From Moraxellaceae bacterium (GTDB lineage Bacteria > Pseudomonadota > Gammaproteobacteria > Pseudomonadales > Moraxellaceae): 64,000 bases of DNA. Below, in pieces: positions 52,360 to 63,280 of the stretch. Position 1 is the first letter of the stretch, and every line of letters begins with the position of its first letter. The position numbers and the translations under genes are program-made. The stretch lies in assembly GCA_029237815.1 (NCBI GenBank), contig JAQZBP010000006.1, forward strand, positions 434,001 through 498,000, in the 5' to 3' direction. Under the pieces are notes generated by a model. That model was not told the DNA's origin. It searched no databases and saw only the letters and a program-made list of their open reading frames with translations.

Positions 52360-53031
52360 TTAATGGGCAGAGTGGGCATCGCCGAGTCTTCGACGCAGCA
52401 AAGTCTGCACACCCCAAGCCATCACTCCGCCGACCGTGGCCAGCGCCATGTCCTTCTGCGCATCCCAGATATCCCCCTGAGTCCCCAGGTATGCTACGCC
52501 CAGCTCGCCACCAAATACTTCTGCGGCCGCCCACTCGATCAGTTCGTAGACCAGCGAGCTGGCCATGATGAACTCCAGGGGATACCAGTCACGCCAGCGG
52601 CCATCAAGGCGGGCGGACATCGTCATCCACTCCTGCAGCGGCTTGTAGAGCAGCAGGCCCCACAGGAAATGGATCACGCGGTCGAAGTTGTTGCGCTCCC
52701 AGCCCAGCAGGCCGTCGAGAGACACCCCCAGCAGTTCCTGCCCCCAGCGCTCGTAGGGGACGTTTGAATAGGTGTAATGGGCACCAAGCGTATGCAGCAT
52801 GGTGAAAATAAAGAGAAGGACATAGGAGGTGGAGGACAGTGGGAAGTGATGCCGGCTAAGGTAAAGAGCGATCCCGCAGGTCAGCGTCAGAAAGTTCTCG
52901 AGGGCCCAGTCCGCCCGGTCGTAGGGCGCAACCCCGAGGACGATCCAATAGACAGTCAGGAAACAGACTAGCCCGCGTACGACGCTTCCCTTCGCCATTG
53001 CTTTGCGTCTCCTGTACCGGATTTCGACCAT
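52360..53031 (-). CDS. YjdF-like inner-membrane protein (DUF2238)
   Basis: The product has 223 residues; an internal Met (MAKGSV, 52998) is an equally good start. Six to seven hydrophobic helices are visible. Conserved polar segments include YDRADWALEN, HTLGAHYTYSNVPY, FDRVIHFLWG and WEWAA-like ELIEWAAAEVFG with DIWDAQKDM, which match the DUF2238/YjdF family. Function is unknown. It is a minus-strand gene placed between gyrB and the nuo operon. Confidence 0.85.
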   Translation of the reverse strand: MVEIRYRRRKAMAKGSVVRGLVCFLTVYWIVLGVAPYDRADWALENFLTLTCGIALYLSRHHFPLSSTSYVLLFIFTMLHTLGAHYTYSNVPYERWGQELLGVSLDGLLGWERNNFDRVIHFLWGLLLYKPLQEWMTMSARLDGRWRDWYPLEFIMASSLVYELIEWAAAEVFGGELGVAYLGTQGDIWDAQKDMALATVGGVMAWGVQTLLRRRLGDAHSAH

Positions 53032-53086
53032 GGTCTAATGGACCCTCTCCCATCCCCTGACACGGTGGGTCAAGCTGTACCAAGAG

Positions 53087-53308
53087 ATGAGCAAAACAGT
53101 TGGGATTCCGCTTGATCTGCCTCATATCCGCGATGAAAAGGATGCAAATCAGGCTTTTACCCGGCTAGAATCGCCGGTCATACAAGCATGGGCCCGCAAA
53201 GGGCCCGCCCCCGTGGCGTATCGCTCACAATGGCGTGTCGAGACCCTTTCCGCACCTGGCGTGACGATTCGAGCCACTTTTCGCTCTAGTCAGGAAGCCG
53301 TAGCGTGA
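53087..53308 (+). CDS. Possible small protein in front of nuoA
   Basis: A 73-residue frame starts at ATG 53087 and ends in a GTGA overlap with the nuoA start, the same kind of coupling used through the rest of the operon. There is a weak AAGAG close to the ATG. The product is soluble, without a recognised motif, with a Trp- and Arg-containing middle. It could be a real leader or regulatory peptide or a chance frame in the nuo promoter region. Confidence 0.3.
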   Translation: MSKTVGIPLDLPHIRDEKDANQAFTRLESPVIQAWARKGPAPVAYRSQWRVETLSAPGVTIRATFRSSQEAVA

Positions 53309-53724
53309 CCTACTCGCCCGATTATTGGTCCCTTGCTGTATTCATCATTGGCGTGGTGGGCATGTGCGCCTTCATGCTCCTCGTCCCGGTCTGGCTGGGC
53401 GGCCGCAACTGGGGTCGAGCCAAGGGCGAGCCCTTCGAGTCGGGGGTCGTCAGTCAGGGCAGCGCCCGCCTTCGCTTCTCCGCCAAGTTCTACCTCGTGG
53501 CCATGTTCTTCGTGATCTTCGACGTCGAAGCCCTCTTCCTCTATGCCTGGGCGGTCTCCGCCAAGGAAGCCGGATGGATGGGCCTGATCGAAGTCACCGT
53601 ATTCATCACCATACTGCTGGCCGGCTTGGTCTACCTCTGGCGCCTGGGTGCGCTCGAGTGGGCGCCGGAAGCTCGCCGTCGTCGCCGTGCGCAGCAGAAG
53701 TCCGAATCTGCCGGTATTTACTGA
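53305..53724 (+). CDS. nuoA: NADH-quinone oxidoreductase subunit A
   Basis: The product has 139 residues with a GTG start. Three membrane helices are visible, with the conserved [11 protein letters not shown]-type loop and [23 protein letters not shown] in helix 2, which carries the acidic residues of the E-channel region. It is part of the membrane arm of complex I and the first subunit gene of the operon. Confidence 0.96.
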   Translation: MTYSPDYWSLAVFIIGVVGMCAFMLLVPVWLGGRNWGRAKGEPFESGVVSQGSARLRFSAKFYLVAMFFVIFDVEALFLYAWAVSAKEAGWMGLIEVTVFITILLAGLVYLWRLGALEWAPEARRRRRAQQKSESAGIY

Positions 53725-53737
53725 ATCGAGACCCGTC

Positions 53738-54412
53738 ATGAAATACACCCTCACCCGTGTCGACCCGAACGCTCCCAACGAGCGTTATCCGATGCAGCAG
53801 AAGGAGACGGTGGACGATCCCGTCGAGGAACAGATCAAGAATTCGGTCTTCATGGGCCGTCTGGAAGACATGGTCCACGGCGCCGTGAACTGGGGCCGCA
53901 AGAATTCCCTCTGGCCGTACAACTTCGGCCTTTCCTGCTGCTACGTGGAAATGGCGACGGCCTTTACCGCGCCGCATGACCTGGCGCGTTTCGGCGCCGA
54001 AGTGATCCGCGCCTCACCGCGCCAGGCCGACGTGATGGTCGTGGCCGGCACCTGCTTCATGAAGATGGCCCCGGTGGTACAGCGACTGTACGAACAGATG
54101 CTGGAACCGAAGTGGGTGATCTCCATGGGTGCCTGCGCCAACTCCGGCGGCATGTACGACATTTATTCCGTGGTCCAGGGCGTGGACAAGTTCCTGCCGG
54201 TGGACGTGTACATCCCGGGCTGCCCGCCCCGCCCCGAGGCCTTCCTGCAGGCGCTGATGCTGCTGCAGGAGTCCATCGGCAAGGAGCGCCGCCCGCTCTC
54301 CTGGGTGGTGGGCGACCAGGGCGTGTACCGCCCGCAGATGCAGCCCGAGCGCGACCGCAAGCAAGAGCAGCGGATTGCGGTCACGAACCTGCGGACACCG
54401 GATTCAATTTGA
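53738..54412 (+). CDS. nuoB: NADH-quinone oxidoreductase subunit B
   Basis: The product has 224 residues from [12 protein letters not shown]. Ligands of the N2 4Fe-4S cluster are the tandem cysteines in [10 protein letters not shown], the Cys in [10 protein letters not shown] region and the Cys in [12 protein letters not shown]2 passes electrons to quinone. It starts 13 bases after nuoA and is followed by a double hairpin instead of directly by nuoCD. Confidence 0.97.
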   Translation: MKYTLTRVDPNAPNERYPMQQKETVDDPVEEQIKNSVFMGRLEDMVHGAVNWGRKNSLWPYNFGLSCCYVEMATAFTAPHDLARFGAEVIRASPRQADVMVVAGTCFMKMAPVVQRLYEQMLEPKWVISMGACANSGGMYDIYSVVQGVDKFLPVDVYIPGCPPRPEAFLQALMLLQESIGKERRPLSWVVGDQGVYRPQMQPERDRKQEQRIAVTNLRTPDSI

Positions 54413-54422
54413 GTGCTCCCTA

Positions 54423-54472
54423 GGTCGGGCGTCAGCCCGACTTACGGAAGAGCGTCGGGCTGACGCCCGACC
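54423..54472. repeat. REP-doublet (REPIN-like) inverted repeat between nuoB and nuoCD
   Basis: GGTCGGGCGTCAGCCCGAC is followed after 12 bases by its exact reverse complement (19 of 19). Each arm is itself a hairpin (GTCGGGC / GCCCGAC with a 4-base loop). This is the structure of paired REP elements spread by RAYT transposases. Only this copy was seen in the window, and no RAYT gene. Confidence 0.8.
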
Positions 54473-54543
54473 AAAAGAAAAGATTGCGGGTGAGGAGCCG
54501 AGTCGGCGCCCTGCCCAACCGACTTTTGATCTATTGCGACGAC

Positions 54544-56325
54544 ATGACGATGGCTGATAACGCCCCGCTTACGCCCAGCACGCCGGGCACCGAGTACGAA
54601 GTCGTGCGTGAACTGCAATCCCGCTTCGGCGATGCGATTGTGTTCCAGCCGACCAAGGATGCGGTGCCGACGCTGTGGGTGCCCCGCGAACAGCTGCTCG
54701 ACGTGCTGCGCTACCTGCGCCAGGCGCCGAAGCCCTATGTGATGCTGTTCGACCTTTCCGCGATCGACGAGCGCCTGCGCAAGCACCGCGAGGGCCAGCC
54801 GAAGTCCGACTTCACGGTGTTCTACCACCTGCTGTCCATCGAGCGGAATTCCGATGTGCGCATCAAGGTGGCGCTGCAGGAAGGCGATCTTTCCGTGCCC
54901 ACCGTGACCGGCATCTGGCCGAACGCGAGCTGGTACGAGCGCGAGGTCTGGGACATGTTCGGCATCGACATCGCCGGCCACCCACGCCTCTACCGCATCC
55001 TGCTGCCGCGCACCTGGAAGGGCCATCCGCTGCGCAAGGACTACCCGGCGCGCGCCACCGAATTCGATCCCTATGAACTGACCGCGCTGCGCCAGGACCA
55101 GGAGCAGGAAGCGCTGCTGTTCCGGCCCGAGGAATGGGGCATGCAGAAGGGCCGCGACGACGAGGACTTCATGTTCCTCAACCTTGGCCCCAACCATCCT
55201 TCCGCGCACGGCGCCTTCCGCATCGTGCTGCAGCTCGATGGCGAAGAGATCCTGGATTGCGTGCCCGACATCGGCTACCACCACCGTGGCGCCGAGAAGA
55301 TGGGCGAGCGCCAGAGCTGGCATTCCTACATCCCCTACACCGACCGCATCGACTACCTGGGCGGGGTGATGAACAACCTGCCCTATGTGCTGGCGGTGGA
55401 GAAGCTGGCCGGCATCGAGGTGCCGGACCGCGTCAAGACCATCCGCATCATGATGTCGGAGTTCTTCCGCATCACCTCGCACCTGCTCTTCCTGGGCACC
55501 TATATCCAGGACGTGGGCGGCATGACGCCGATCTTCTTCATGTTCACCGACCGCATGAAGGCCTATGACGTGATCGAGGCCGTCACCGGCTTCCGCATGC
55601 ACCCGGCCTGGTACCGCATCGGTGGCGTGGCGCACGACCTGCCGCGCGGCTGGGAAAAGCTGGTGAAGGAATTCGTGGACTGGATGCCGAAGCGCCTGGT
55701 GGAGTACGAGAAGGCCGCCATCCGCAACAGCGTGCTGAAGGCCCGTACCGTCGGCATTGCCCAGTACAACACCGCCGAGGCGCTGGCCTGGGGCGTGACC
55801 GGTCCCAACCTGCGCGCCACCGGCCTCGACTACGACCTGCGCAAGCAGCGTCCGTATTCCGGCTACGAGAACTTCGAGTTCGACACCGCGGTGGCGCAGA
55901 ACGGCGACGCCTACGACCGTGCCCTGGTGCGCATCGAGGAAATGCGGCAGTCGCTGCGCATCATCCGCCAGTGCATGGAGAACATGCCGGCCGGCGCCTT
56001 CAAGGCGGACCATCCGTTGACCACGCCGCCGCCCAAGGATCGCACGCTCGCCGACATCGAAACCCTGATCACGCACTTCCTGAGCGTGTCCTGGGGTCCG
56101 GTGATGCCGGCCGGCGAATCGTCGCAGCTGATCGAGGCCACCAAGGGCATCAACAGCTACTACCTGACCTCCGACCAGGCGACGATGAGCTACCGCACGC
56201 GTATCCGTACGCCGAGCTACCCGCACCTGCAGCAGATTCCCTCGGTGATTCGCGGATCCATGATCCCGGATCTGATTGCCTACCTGGCGTCTATTGATTT
56301 CGTGATGGCCGATGTCGACCGTTAA
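54544..56325 (+). CDS. nuoCD: NADH-quinone oxidoreductase fused subunit C/D
   Basis: The product has 593 residues from [10 protein letters not shown]; the frame extends 20 codons upstream but without conservation. The N-terminal NuoC part (about 25-190) contains [20 protein letters not shown] and [10 protein letters not shown] linker leads to NuoD (about 210-593) with [20 protein letters not shown] and [18 protein letters not shown], lining the quinone pocket. The C/D fusion is typical of gammaproteobacterial complex I. No strong ribosome site is seen. Confidence 0.97.
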   Translation: MTMADNAPLTPSTPGTEYEVVRELQSRFGDAIVFQPTKDAVPTLWVPREQLLDVLRYLRQAPKPYVMLFDLSAIDERLRKHREGQPKSDFTVFYHLLSIERNSDVRIKVALQEGDLSVPTVTGIWPNASWYEREVWDMFGIDIAGHPRLYRILLPRTWKGHPLRKDYPARATEFDPYELTALRQDQEQEALLFRPEEWGMQKGRDDEDFMFLNLGPNHPSAHGAFRIVLQLDGEEILDCVPDIGYHHRGAEKMGERQSWHSYIPYTDRIDYLGGVMNNLPYVLAVEKLAGIEVPDRVKTIRIMMSEFFRITSHLLFLGTYIQDVGGMTPIFFMFTDRMKAYDVIEAVTGFRMHPAWYRIGGVAHDLPRGWEKLVKEFVDWMPKRLVEYEKAAIRNSVLKARTVGIAQYNTAEALAWGVTGPNLRATGLDYDLRKQRPYSGYENFEFDTAVAQNGDAYDRALVRIEEMRQSLRIIRQCMENMPAGAFKADHPLTTPPPKDRTLADIETLITHFLSVSWGPVMPAGESSQLIEATKGINSYYLTSDQATMSYRTRIRTPSYPHLQQIPSVIRGSMIPDLIAYLASIDFVMADVDR

Positions 56326-56821
56326 TTCCTCCCAGATCATTGCGACCAGCCGTTACACGCTGTCGCCCGAGGTGCGTGCCGAGATCGAGCGCGCGAAACA
56401 TCATTATCCGGATGCACGTGCCGCCAGCATCGACGCGCTCAAGAGCGTGCAGCGCGAGCACGGCTGGGTGCCCGATGGCGCGATCTACGCCATCGCCGAC
56501 ATCCTCGGCATTCCCGCGAGCGACGTGGAAGGCGTGGCGACGTTCTACAGCCAGATCTTCCGCGTGCCGGTGGGTCGCCACGTGATCCGCATCTGCGACA
56601 GCATGACCTGCTACATCAACGGCTACGAGCCGGTGGTGGAGGAGCTCAAGCGCCATCTCGGCATCGAGCTCGGCGGCACCACGCCGGACAACCGCTTCAC
56701 CCTGATTCCCGTCTGCTGCCTCGGCAACTGCGACAAGGGGTCGACCCTCATGATCGATGACGACACCTTCGGCGGCCTCGAGCCGTCCATGGTTGCCGGC
56801 CTCCTGGAGAAGTACGCATGA
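56312..56821 (+). CDS. nuoE: NADH-quinone oxidoreductase subunit E
   Basis: The product has 169 residues; the start overlaps the nuoCD end by 14 bases. The N1a 2Fe-2S ligands are in CDSMTC (about 88-93) and CCLGNC (about 129-134). The N-terminal helical part has [15 protein letters not shown] and [13 protein letters not shown]. It sits beside NuoF in the NADH-oxidising module. Confidence 0.97.
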   Translation: MSTVNSSQIIATSRYTLSPEVRAEIERAKHHYPDARAASIDALKSVQREHGWVPDGAIYAIADILGIPASDVEGVATFYSQIFRVPVGRHVIRICDSMTCYINGYEPVVEELKRHLGIELGGTTPDNRFTLIPVCCLGNCDKGSTLMIDDDTFGGLEPSMVAGLLEKYA

Positions 56822-58170
56822 AACTCTCCTCCTTCGGCCCCGCCAACACGACCGCGCGCAAGCCCGAGACGCATCCGCTGACCTGGCGCCTGCGCGACGA
56901 CGGTGACACCGTGTGGCTCGCGGAATACGAAAGCAAGAACGGCTATGCCGCCGCCCGCAAGGCGCTGGCCCAGATGTCTCCCGACGAGATCGTCGGCGCG
57001 GTCAAGGACGCCGGCCTCAAGGGCCGCGGCGGTGCGGGCTTCCCCACCGGCGTGAAGTGGTCCCTGATGCCCAAGGATGAAAGCCAGAACATCCGCTACC
57101 TGCTTTGCAACGCGGACGAGATGGAGCCCAACACCTGGAAGGACCGCCTGATCATGGAGCAGCTGCCGCACCTGCTCATCGAAGGCATGCTGATTTCCGC
57201 GCGGGCGCTGAAGGCGTCCACCGGCTACATCTTCCTGCGCGGCGAGTATGTGGATTCTGCCCGCATCCTGAACCGCGCCCTCGACGAGGCGCGTGCCGCC
57301 GGCCTCATCGGCAAGAACGTGCTGGGCTCCGGTTTCGACTTCGAGCTTTACGTGCACACCGGTGCCGGCCGCTATATCTGCGGCGAAGAAACCGCGCTGA
57401 TCAATTCGCTGGAAGGCCGTCGCGCCAACCCGCGCTCCAAGCCGCCCTTCCCCGCGGCCGTGGGCGTGTGGGGCAAGCCCACCTGCGTCAACAACGTCGA
57501 GACCCTGGCCAATGTGCCGGCCATCGTGGGCGACGGTGTCGAGTGGTACAAGTCGCTGTGCCGTCCCGGCTCCGAGGACCATGGCACCAAGCTCATGGGC
57601 TTCTCCGGCAAGGTCAAGAATCCCGGCGTGTGGGAACTGCCCTTCGGTGTCACCGCGCGCGAGCTCTTCGAGGATTGCGCCGGCGGCATGAAGGACGGCT
57701 ACACGCTGAAGTGCTGGCAGCCCGGCGGCGCCGGCACCGGCTTCCTGCTCCCCGAGACGCTGGATGCGCAGATGTATGCGGCCGGCATCCTCAAGGTCGG
57801 CACGCGCATGGGCACCGGTCTCGCCATGGCAGTGGACAACACCATCAGCATGGTCTCGCTGCTGCGCAACATGGAAGAGTTCTTCGCGCGCGAATCCTGC
57901 GGCTGGTGCACGCCCTGCCGCGACGGCCTGCCCTGGAGCGTGAAGCTCCTGCGCGCGCTGGAAAAAGGCGAAGGCTGCCCCGGCGACATCGAGATCCTGC
58001 AGCAGCTCGTGGATTTCCTGGGCCCGGGCAAGACCTATTGTGCGCACGCTCCCGGCGCGGTCGAACCGCTCGGCACGGCGCTGCGCCTCTTCCGATCCGA
58101 ATTTGAACAAGGTATTTCGGCGACGGCCCCGACCCGTTCCGAACGGCCTGCCATGACGGGGGTGCTGTGA
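56818..58170 (+). CDS. nuoF: NADH-quinone oxidoreductase subunit F
   Basis: The product has 450 residues (E. coli 445). FMN/NADH-binding glycine-rich motifs are [16 protein letters not shown] (about 63-78) and [19 protein letters not shown]. The N3 cluster ligands are in [12 protein letters not shown] (about 360-371), with a further Cys near [11 protein letters not shown]. The start ATG overlaps the nuoE stop (ATGA). It is the NADH entry point of complex I. Confidence 0.98.
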   Translation: MKLSSFGPANTTARKPETHPLTWRLRDDGDTVWLAEYESKNGYAAARKALAQMSPDEIVGAVKDAGLKGRGGAGFPTGVKWSLMPKDESQNIRYLLCNADEMEPNTWKDRLIMEQLPHLLIEGMLISARALKASTGYIFLRGEYVDSARILNRALDEARAAGLIGKNVLGSGFDFELYVHTGAGRYICGEETALINSLEGRRANPRSKPPFPAAVGVWGKPTCVNNVETLANVPAIVGDGVEWYKSLCRPGSEDHGTKLMGFSGKVKNPGVWELPFGVTARELFEDCAGGMKDGYTLKCWQPGGAGTGFLLPETLDAQMYAAGILKVGTRMGTGLAMAVDNTISMVSLLRNMEEFFARESCGWCTPCRDGLPWSVKLLRALEKGEGCPGDIEILQQLVDFLGPGKTYCAHAPGAVEPLGTALRLFRSEFEQGISATAPTRSERPAMTGVL

Positions 58171-60869
58171 TGGCGACCATCCATGTAGACGGCAAGCAGT
58201 ACGAAGTTAACGGCGCCGACAACCTGCTCGAGGCTTGCCTCTCGCTTGGCCTGGACATCCCCTATTTCTGCTGGCACCCGGCCCTGGGCTCGGTGGGCGC
58301 CTGCCGCCAGTGCGCGGTAAAGCAGTACGCCAACGCCGACGACAAGCGCGGCCGCATCGTGATGTCCTGCATGACGCAGTCCACGGACAACCTGCTCATC
58401 TCGATTGACGACGAAGAGGCGAAGGCTTTCCGCGAATCCGTCGTCGAATGGCTCATGACGAACCACCCGCACGATTGCCCGGTCTGCGAGGAAGGCGGCC
58501 ACTGCCACCTGCAGGACATGACCGTGATGACGGGGCACAGCACCCGTCGCTACCGCTTCAGCAAGCGCACCCACAACAACCAGGACCTCGGCCCGTTCAT
58601 CAGCCACGAGATGAACCGCTGCATCGCCTGCTACCGCTGCGTGCGCTACTACAAGGACTATGCCGGCGGCACCGACCTCGGCGTCTACGGCGCGCACGAC
58701 AACGTGTACTTCGGTCGCCCGGAGCCCGGTGTCCTCGAGTCCGAATTCTCCGGCAACCTCACCGAGGTCTGCCCGACCGGCGTGTTCACCGACAAGACCC
58801 ACAGCGAACGCTACAACCGCAAGTGGGACATGCAGTTCGCGCCCAGCATCTGTCAAGGGTGCTCGGTGGGTTGCAACACGTCCCCGGGTGAGCGCTACGG
58901 TGAAATCCGCCGGATTGAGAACCGCTACAACGGCACGGTGAATCACTATTTCCTCTGCGACCGTGGCCGCTTCGGCTATGGCTTCGTGAACCGCGAGGAC
59001 CGTCCGCGCCAGCCCCTGCTTGCCGATGGCAGCAAGCTCTCCGCCGACGCCGCGCTCGACAAGATCGGCGTTGCGTTGCGCACCGCGACGCGTGTGATCG
59101 GTATCGGCTCGCCGCGTGCCAGCCTCGAGGCCAACCACGCACTGCGTGAACTGGTCGGCGCCGGCAACTTCTTCGCCGGCGTCAGCGCGGCCGAGATGGA
59201 GCAGCTCACGCTGGCCCGCGACATCCTGAGCCGCGGTGTCCGCACGCCCGCGCTGCGCGAGATCGAAGGCTTCGATGGCGTGCTCGTGCTGGGCGAAGAC
59301 GTGACGCAGACGGCTCCGCGCGTCGCGCTGGCGCTGCGCCAGTCCGCCAAGAACAAGACCGTGAAGATGGCGGCAGCCAGCAATGTGCAGCCGTGGCAGG
59401 CCGAGGCGCTGGCCAACATCGGCCAGGGCGCGATGAGCCCGGTGTTCATTGCCAGCTTCGAAGCCACCCGTCTCGACGACATCGCCGCCAGCACCTATCA
59501 CGCCGCGGCGGACGACATTGCCCGCCTCGGCTTTGCCGTGGCGAATGCCATCGACAGCGCCGCCCCGGCCGTGACAGGCCTTGATGCAGAAACCGCGGCG
59601 CTCGCCCAGAAGATTGCCGCGGCCCTGATGGCGGCCGACAAGCCGCTCGTGGTCTCCGGCACCGGCCCGCAAAGCAAGGCCGTGCTGGAGGCCGCCGCCA
59701 ATATCGCCGTGGCACTGCAGAAGAAAGGCAAGGCTGCCGGCATCACCCTGTGCCTGCCGGAAGCCAATAGCCTGGGTCTCGCCCTGCTGGGCGGCCAGCC
59801 GCTGGACGGCGCGCTGACCACGCTGGAGCACGGCGATGCCGATGCTGTCGTAATCGTGGAAAACGACCTGTATCGCCGCGCCGAAAAGTCGCGGGTCGAT
59901 GCCGCCCTTGCGCGCGCCAAGGTCATCGTGGCCATCGATCATCAGCAGACGACTACCACGCAGAAAGCGGGCTTCGTATTGCCGGCAGCCAGCTTCGCCG
60001 AAGGCGATGGCACCCTCGTCAACAACGAAGGGCGTGCGCAGCGCTTCTTCCAGGTCTACGACCCGGTTTACTACAAGCCGGAAATCGTCATGTACGAAGC
60101 CTGGCGCTGGCTGCATGCGTTGCACACCACTATGGAGCAGCGCGAGATCGACTGGACGCTGCTGGACGATGTGACGGCGCACTGCGCCGCTGCCAACCCG
60201 GCGCTCGCAGGCATCGTCGATGCGGCGCCCAACGCCAGCTTCCGCATCAAGGGCCTGAAGATCGCGCGTTCGCCTCGGCGATACTCCGGCCGCACCGCGC
60301 AGCGCGCACCGATCTCCGTGCACGAGCCGCGCGTGCCGCAGGATGCGGATTCCGCACTGGCCTTCTCGATGGAAGGCTATGCCGGTCCGAACGAGTCCTC
60401 GCCGCTGGTTCCCTTTGCCTGGGCGCCGGGCTGGAACTCGCCGCAGGCCTGGAACAAGTTCCAGGACGAGGTGGGCGGGCACCTGAAGGGTGGCGATTCG
60501 GGCGTGCGCCTGCTCGAAGGCAGGCAGGACCTGGGTTACTTCACTTCCGTTCCGGCGGCCTTTGCCGCGGGCGGCGACCTGCGCATCGCGCCGCTGTACC
60601 ACATCTTCGGCAGTGACGAGATGTCGTCACGCGCGAAGCCGGTGCAGCAGCGCATTCCGGAACTGTATGTCGCACTGTCCACCACGGACGCCACCCGTCT
60701 CGGCCTGGCCGATGGCAAGAAAGCGTCGGTGAAGGTCGGTGACGGACTGATGGAGCTCGTGGTGCGCGTCAGCTCCACGCTGCCGGCGGGCCTTGTCGGA
60801 CTGCCGGTGGGCTTCGCCGAACTGCCGGTCGTGACGGGCAAGACCGCCTTTGTGGGAGCTGCCGCATGA
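58167..60869 (+). CDS. nuoG: NADH-quinone oxidoreductase subunit G
   Basis: The product has 900 residues (E. coli 908). The N-terminal 2Fe-2S domain has GACRQCAV and SCMTQ, then the His-Cys cluster [16 protein letters not shown] and [13 protein letters not shown] with EVCPTG. The molybdopterin-like domain carries a full CQGCSVGC...LC set (about 230-270) that would hold the extra N7 cluster, as in E. coli. It passes electrons along the peripheral arm. Start and stop overlap nuoF and nuoH by 4 bases each. Confidence 0.97.
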   Translation: MMATIHVDGKQYEVNGADNLLEACLSLGLDIPYFCWHPALGSVGACRQCAVKQYANADDKRGRIVMSCMTQSTDNLLISIDDEEAKAFRESVVEWLMTNHPHDCPVCEEGGHCHLQDMTVMTGHSTRRYRFSKRTHNNQDLGPFISHEMNRCIACYRCVRYYKDYAGGTDLGVYGAHDNVYFGRPEPGVLESEFSGNLTEVCPTGVFTDKTHSERYNRKWDMQFAPSICQGCSVGCNTSPGERYGEIRRIENRYNGTVNHYFLCDRGRFGYGFVNREDRPRQPLLADGSKLSADAALDKIGVALRTATRVIGIGSPRASLEANHALRELVGAGNFFAGVSAAEMEQLTLARDILSRGVRTPALREIEGFDGVLVLGEDVTQTAPRVALALRQSAKNKTVKMAAASNVQPWQAEALANIGQGAMSPVFIASFEATRLDDIAASTYHAAADDIARLGFAVANAIDSAAPAVTGLDAETAALAQKIAAALMAADKPLVVSGTGPQSKAVLEAAANIAVALQKKGKAAGITLCLPEANSLGLALLGGQPLDGALTTLEHGDADAVVIVENDLYRRAEKSRVDAALARAKVIVAIDHQQTTTTQKAGFVLPAASFAEGDGTLVNNEGRAQRFFQVYDPVYYKPEIVMYEAWRWLHALHTTMEQREIDWTLLDDVTAHCAAANPALAGIVDAAPNASFRIKGLKIARSPRRYSGRTAQRAPISVHEPRVPQDADSALAFSMEGYAGPNESSPLVPFAWAPGWNSPQAWNKFQDEVGGHLKGGDSGVRLLEGRQDLGYFTSVPAAFAAGGDLRIAPLYHIFGSDEMSSRAKPVQQRIPELYVALSTTDATRLGLADGKKASVKVGDGLMELVVRVSSTLPAGLVGLPVGFAELPVVTGKTAFVGAAA

Positions 60870-61891
60870 GCGAGACGATGAATTCGATCATGGCCTGGTT
60901 CACCCCCGAGGTGGTGGCCATCCTGGTGGCGGTGATGAAGGCCGTCGTCATCCTGCTGGTGACGGTGATCGCCGCCGCCCTGCTCAGCTTTGTCGAGCGT
61001 CGCCTGCTCGCGCTGTGGCAGGACCGCTACGGTCCCAACCGCGTCGGGCCCTTCGGCATGTTCCAGCTGGCGGCCGACATGCTGAAGATGTTCTTCAAGG
61101 AAGACTGGACGCCACCCTTCGCCGACAAGCTCATTTTCTGGCTGGCGCCCGCCGTCGCCATGGCCGCCCTGCTGCTGGTGATGGCCGTGATTCCCATCAC
61201 GCCGGACTGGAGCGTGATGGCGGACATGAACGTCGGGGTGCTGTTCTTCCTGGCGATGGCCGGCCTCAGCGTCTACGCCGTGCTCTTCGCCGGCTGGTCC
61301 TCCAACAACAAGTACGCGCTGCTCGGCAGCATGCGCGCCTCGGCGCAGACACTGTCCTATGAAGTGTTCATGGGTATCGCGCTGATGGGCGTGGTGGTGC
61401 TGGCCGGCTCGTTCAGCCTGGCCGACATCGTCGAGGCACAGCGCGGCATGTGGTACGTGGTGCCGCAGTTCCTCGGCTTCTGCACCTTCCTGATCGCCGG
61501 CATCGCGGTGACCCACCGTCATCCCTTCGACCAGCCTGAAGCCGAGCAGGAATTGGCCGACGGCTATCACATCGAATACTCCGGCCTGAAGTGGGGCATG
61601 TTCTTCGTGGGCGAATACGTTGGCGTGGTGGTGATTTCCGCGCTGATCGCCACGCTGTACTTCGGGGGCTGGATGCCCCTGCCGATTCCCTACATCGAGA
61701 ACATCCCGCCCTTTTTCTGGTTCGCCGCCAAGACCGGCTTTTTCATCATGCTGTTCGTGCTCGTGCGTGGTGCGCTGATCCGCCCGCGCTACGACCAGGT
61801 GATGACCTTCGGCTGGGTGGTCTGTCTGCCGCTGACGTTGCTGAACTTGCTCGTCACCGGTGCCATCGTCCTCTACATGCAGATGCCCTGA
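60866..61891 (+). CDS. nuoH: NADH-quinone oxidoreductase subunit H
   Basis: The product has 341 residues (E. coli 325). There are eight membrane helices, with [21 protein letters not shown] at the first loop, [15 protein letters not shown] (the acidic quinone-channel loop) and [15 protein letters not shown]. It joins the quinone site to the proton-pumping arm. Confidence 0.97.
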   Translation: MSETMNSIMAWFTPEVVAILVAVMKAVVILLVTVIAAALLSFVERRLLALWQDRYGPNRVGPFGMFQLAADMLKMFFKEDWTPPFADKLIFWLAPAVAMAALLLVMAVIPITPDWSVMADMNVGVLFFLAMAGLSVYAVLFAGWSSNNKYALLGSMRASAQTLSYEVFMGIALMGVVVLAGSFSLADIVEAQRGMWYVVPQFLGFCTFLIAGIAVTHRHPFDQPEAEQELADGYHIEYSGLKWGMFFVGEYVGVVVISALIATLYFGGWMPLPIPYIENIPPFFWFAAKTGFFIMLFVLVRGALIRPRYDQVMTFGWVVCLPLTLLNLLVTGAIVLYMQMP

Positions 61892-61901
61892 GGTAATCGC
61901 C

Positions 61902-62444
61902 ATGACACCCAAAGGTATTCTGATCGGCACTTTCACCCAGCTGCGCAGCCTGGTGATGGTGTTTTCCCACGCGTTCCGCAAGCGCGACACGATCCAGTAT
62001 CCGGAAGAGGCCGTCTACGTGCCGCCCCGCTACCGTGGCCGCATCGTGCTGACGCGCGACCCGGACGGCGAGGAGCGCTGTGTTGCCTGCAACCTCTGCG
62101 CAGTGGCCTGCCCTGTCGGCTGCATCTCGCTGCAGAAGGCCGAGCGGGAAGATGGACGCTGGTATCCGGAATTCTTCCGTATCAACTTCTCGCGCTGCAT
62201 TTTCTGCGGCATGTGCGAGGAGGCCTGTCCGACGGCGGCCATCCAGCTGACGCCCGATTTCGAGATGGCCGAGTTCAATCGCCAGAACCTGGTCTACGAA
62301 AAGGAACACCTGCTGATTTCAGGCCCGGGCAAATACCCGGATTACAACTTCTATCGCGTGACGGGCATGGCCATCACCGGCAAGCTCAAGGGTGATGCCG
62401 TGAACGAAGCCAAGCCGGTCGACGTGAAAAGCCTGCTGCCCTGA
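61902..62444 (+). CDS. nuoI: NADH-quinone oxidoreductase subunit I
   Basis: The product has 180 residues from MTPKGILIG (GAGGTAA upstream). Two 4Fe-4S ferredoxin motifs, [15 protein letters not shown] and [15 protein letters not shown], hold clusters N6a and N6b. The N-terminal amphipathic helix anchors it to the membrane arm. A longer upstream frame inside nuoH is spurious. Confidence 0.97.
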   Translation: MTPKGILIGTFTQLRSLVMVFSHAFRKRDTIQYPEEAVYVPPRYRGRIVLTRDPDGEERCVACNLCAVACPVGCISLQKAEREDGRWYPEFFRINFSRCIFCGMCEEACPTAAIQLTPDFEMAEFNRQNLVYEKEHLLISGPGKYPDYNFYRVTGMAITGKLKGDAVNEAKPVDVKSLLP

Positions 62445-62456
62445 TTGGAGCTCACC

Positions 62457-62975
62457 GTGTCAGTTCTCGAAACCGGATTTTTCATTGCAGCAGCCGTGGC
62501 GATCACCGCCACGCTGGGCGTCATCCTGGGTAGCAACCCGGTGCGCTCACTGCTCAACCTGATCATCTCGCTGCTGGCGGTGGCCGTGATCTTCTTCATG
62601 CTGGGCGCGCCCTTCGCCGGCATGCTGGAGATCATCGTCTATGCCGGCGCCATCATGGTGCTGTTCGTGTTCGTAGTGATGATGCTGAACCTTGGCGAAT
62701 CCACCATGAAGCAGGAGCGGCTGTGGCTGACGCCGCAGGCCTGGCTCGCGCCGGGCGTGCTCGCCATGGTGCTCATCGCGGTGCTGGCCCATGTGCTGAG
62801 CAGCAACGGCCTGACGCCTGCCGGCCACGCCACCGTGTCGGCCAAGCAGGTGGGCATTTCCCTTTACGGGCCGTATCTGCTGGCGGTGGAGCTGGCCTCC
62901 ATGTTGCTGCTGGCCGGCCTTGTGACGGCCTATCACCTGGGCCGTCCGCGCACGGACAAGGAGCTCGGCGAATGA
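62457..62975 (+). CDS. nuoJ: NADH-quinone oxidoreductase subunit J
   Basis: The product has 172 residues from the GTG at 62457, with GGAG eight bases upstream. Five membrane helices are visible, including the conserved [17 protein letters not shown] helix with a pi-bulge glycine. The stop overlaps nuoK (ATGA). Confidence 0.95.
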   Translation: MSVLETGFFIAAAVAITATLGVILGSNPVRSLLNLIISLLAVAVIFFMLGAPFAGMLEIIVYAGAIMVLFVFVVMMLNLGESTMKQERLWLTPQAWLAPGVLAMVLIAVLAHVLSSNGLTPAGHATVSAKQVGISLYGPYLLAVELASMLLLAGLVTAYHLGRPRTDKELGE

Positions 62976-63280
62976 CTGCCATTCCCATGGAATACGGCCT
63001 GCTGCTTGCGGCCATCCTGTTCACGCTTGGCCTGGTCGGCGTGCTGGTCCGCCGCAACCTGCTGTGGATGCTGATGAGCCTCGAAGTGATGATGAACGCG
63101 GCCGCCCTGGCCTTCGTCGTCGCCGGCGCCCGCTGGGTGCAACCCGATGGCCAGATCATGTTCATCATGATCCTCACGCTGGCGGCCTGCGAGGCCAGCG
63201 TCGGCCTGGCGATCCTGCTCCAGGTTTACCACCGGTTCCGCACGCTCGATGTGGACGCAGCCAGTGAGATGCGCGGATGA
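62972..63280 (+). CDS. nuoK: NADH-quinone oxidoreductase subunit K
   Basis: The product has 102 residues. Three membrane helices include the conserved glutamates in [10 protein letters not shown] and [11 protein letters not shown], used in proton transfer. ATG 62972 is chosen for the overlap with nuoJ; an internal ATG at 62987 is an alternative. Confidence 0.96.
   Translation: MTAIPMEYGLLLAAILFTLGLVGVLVRRNLLWMLMSLEVMMNAAALAFVVAGARWVQPDGQIMFIMILTLAACEASVGLAILLQVYHRFRTLDVDAASEMRG

Noticed and set aside
58035-60602. An 855-codon minus-strand frame antisense to nuoG.
   Set aside because: nuoG is certain from its cluster ligands; this frame is its mirror.
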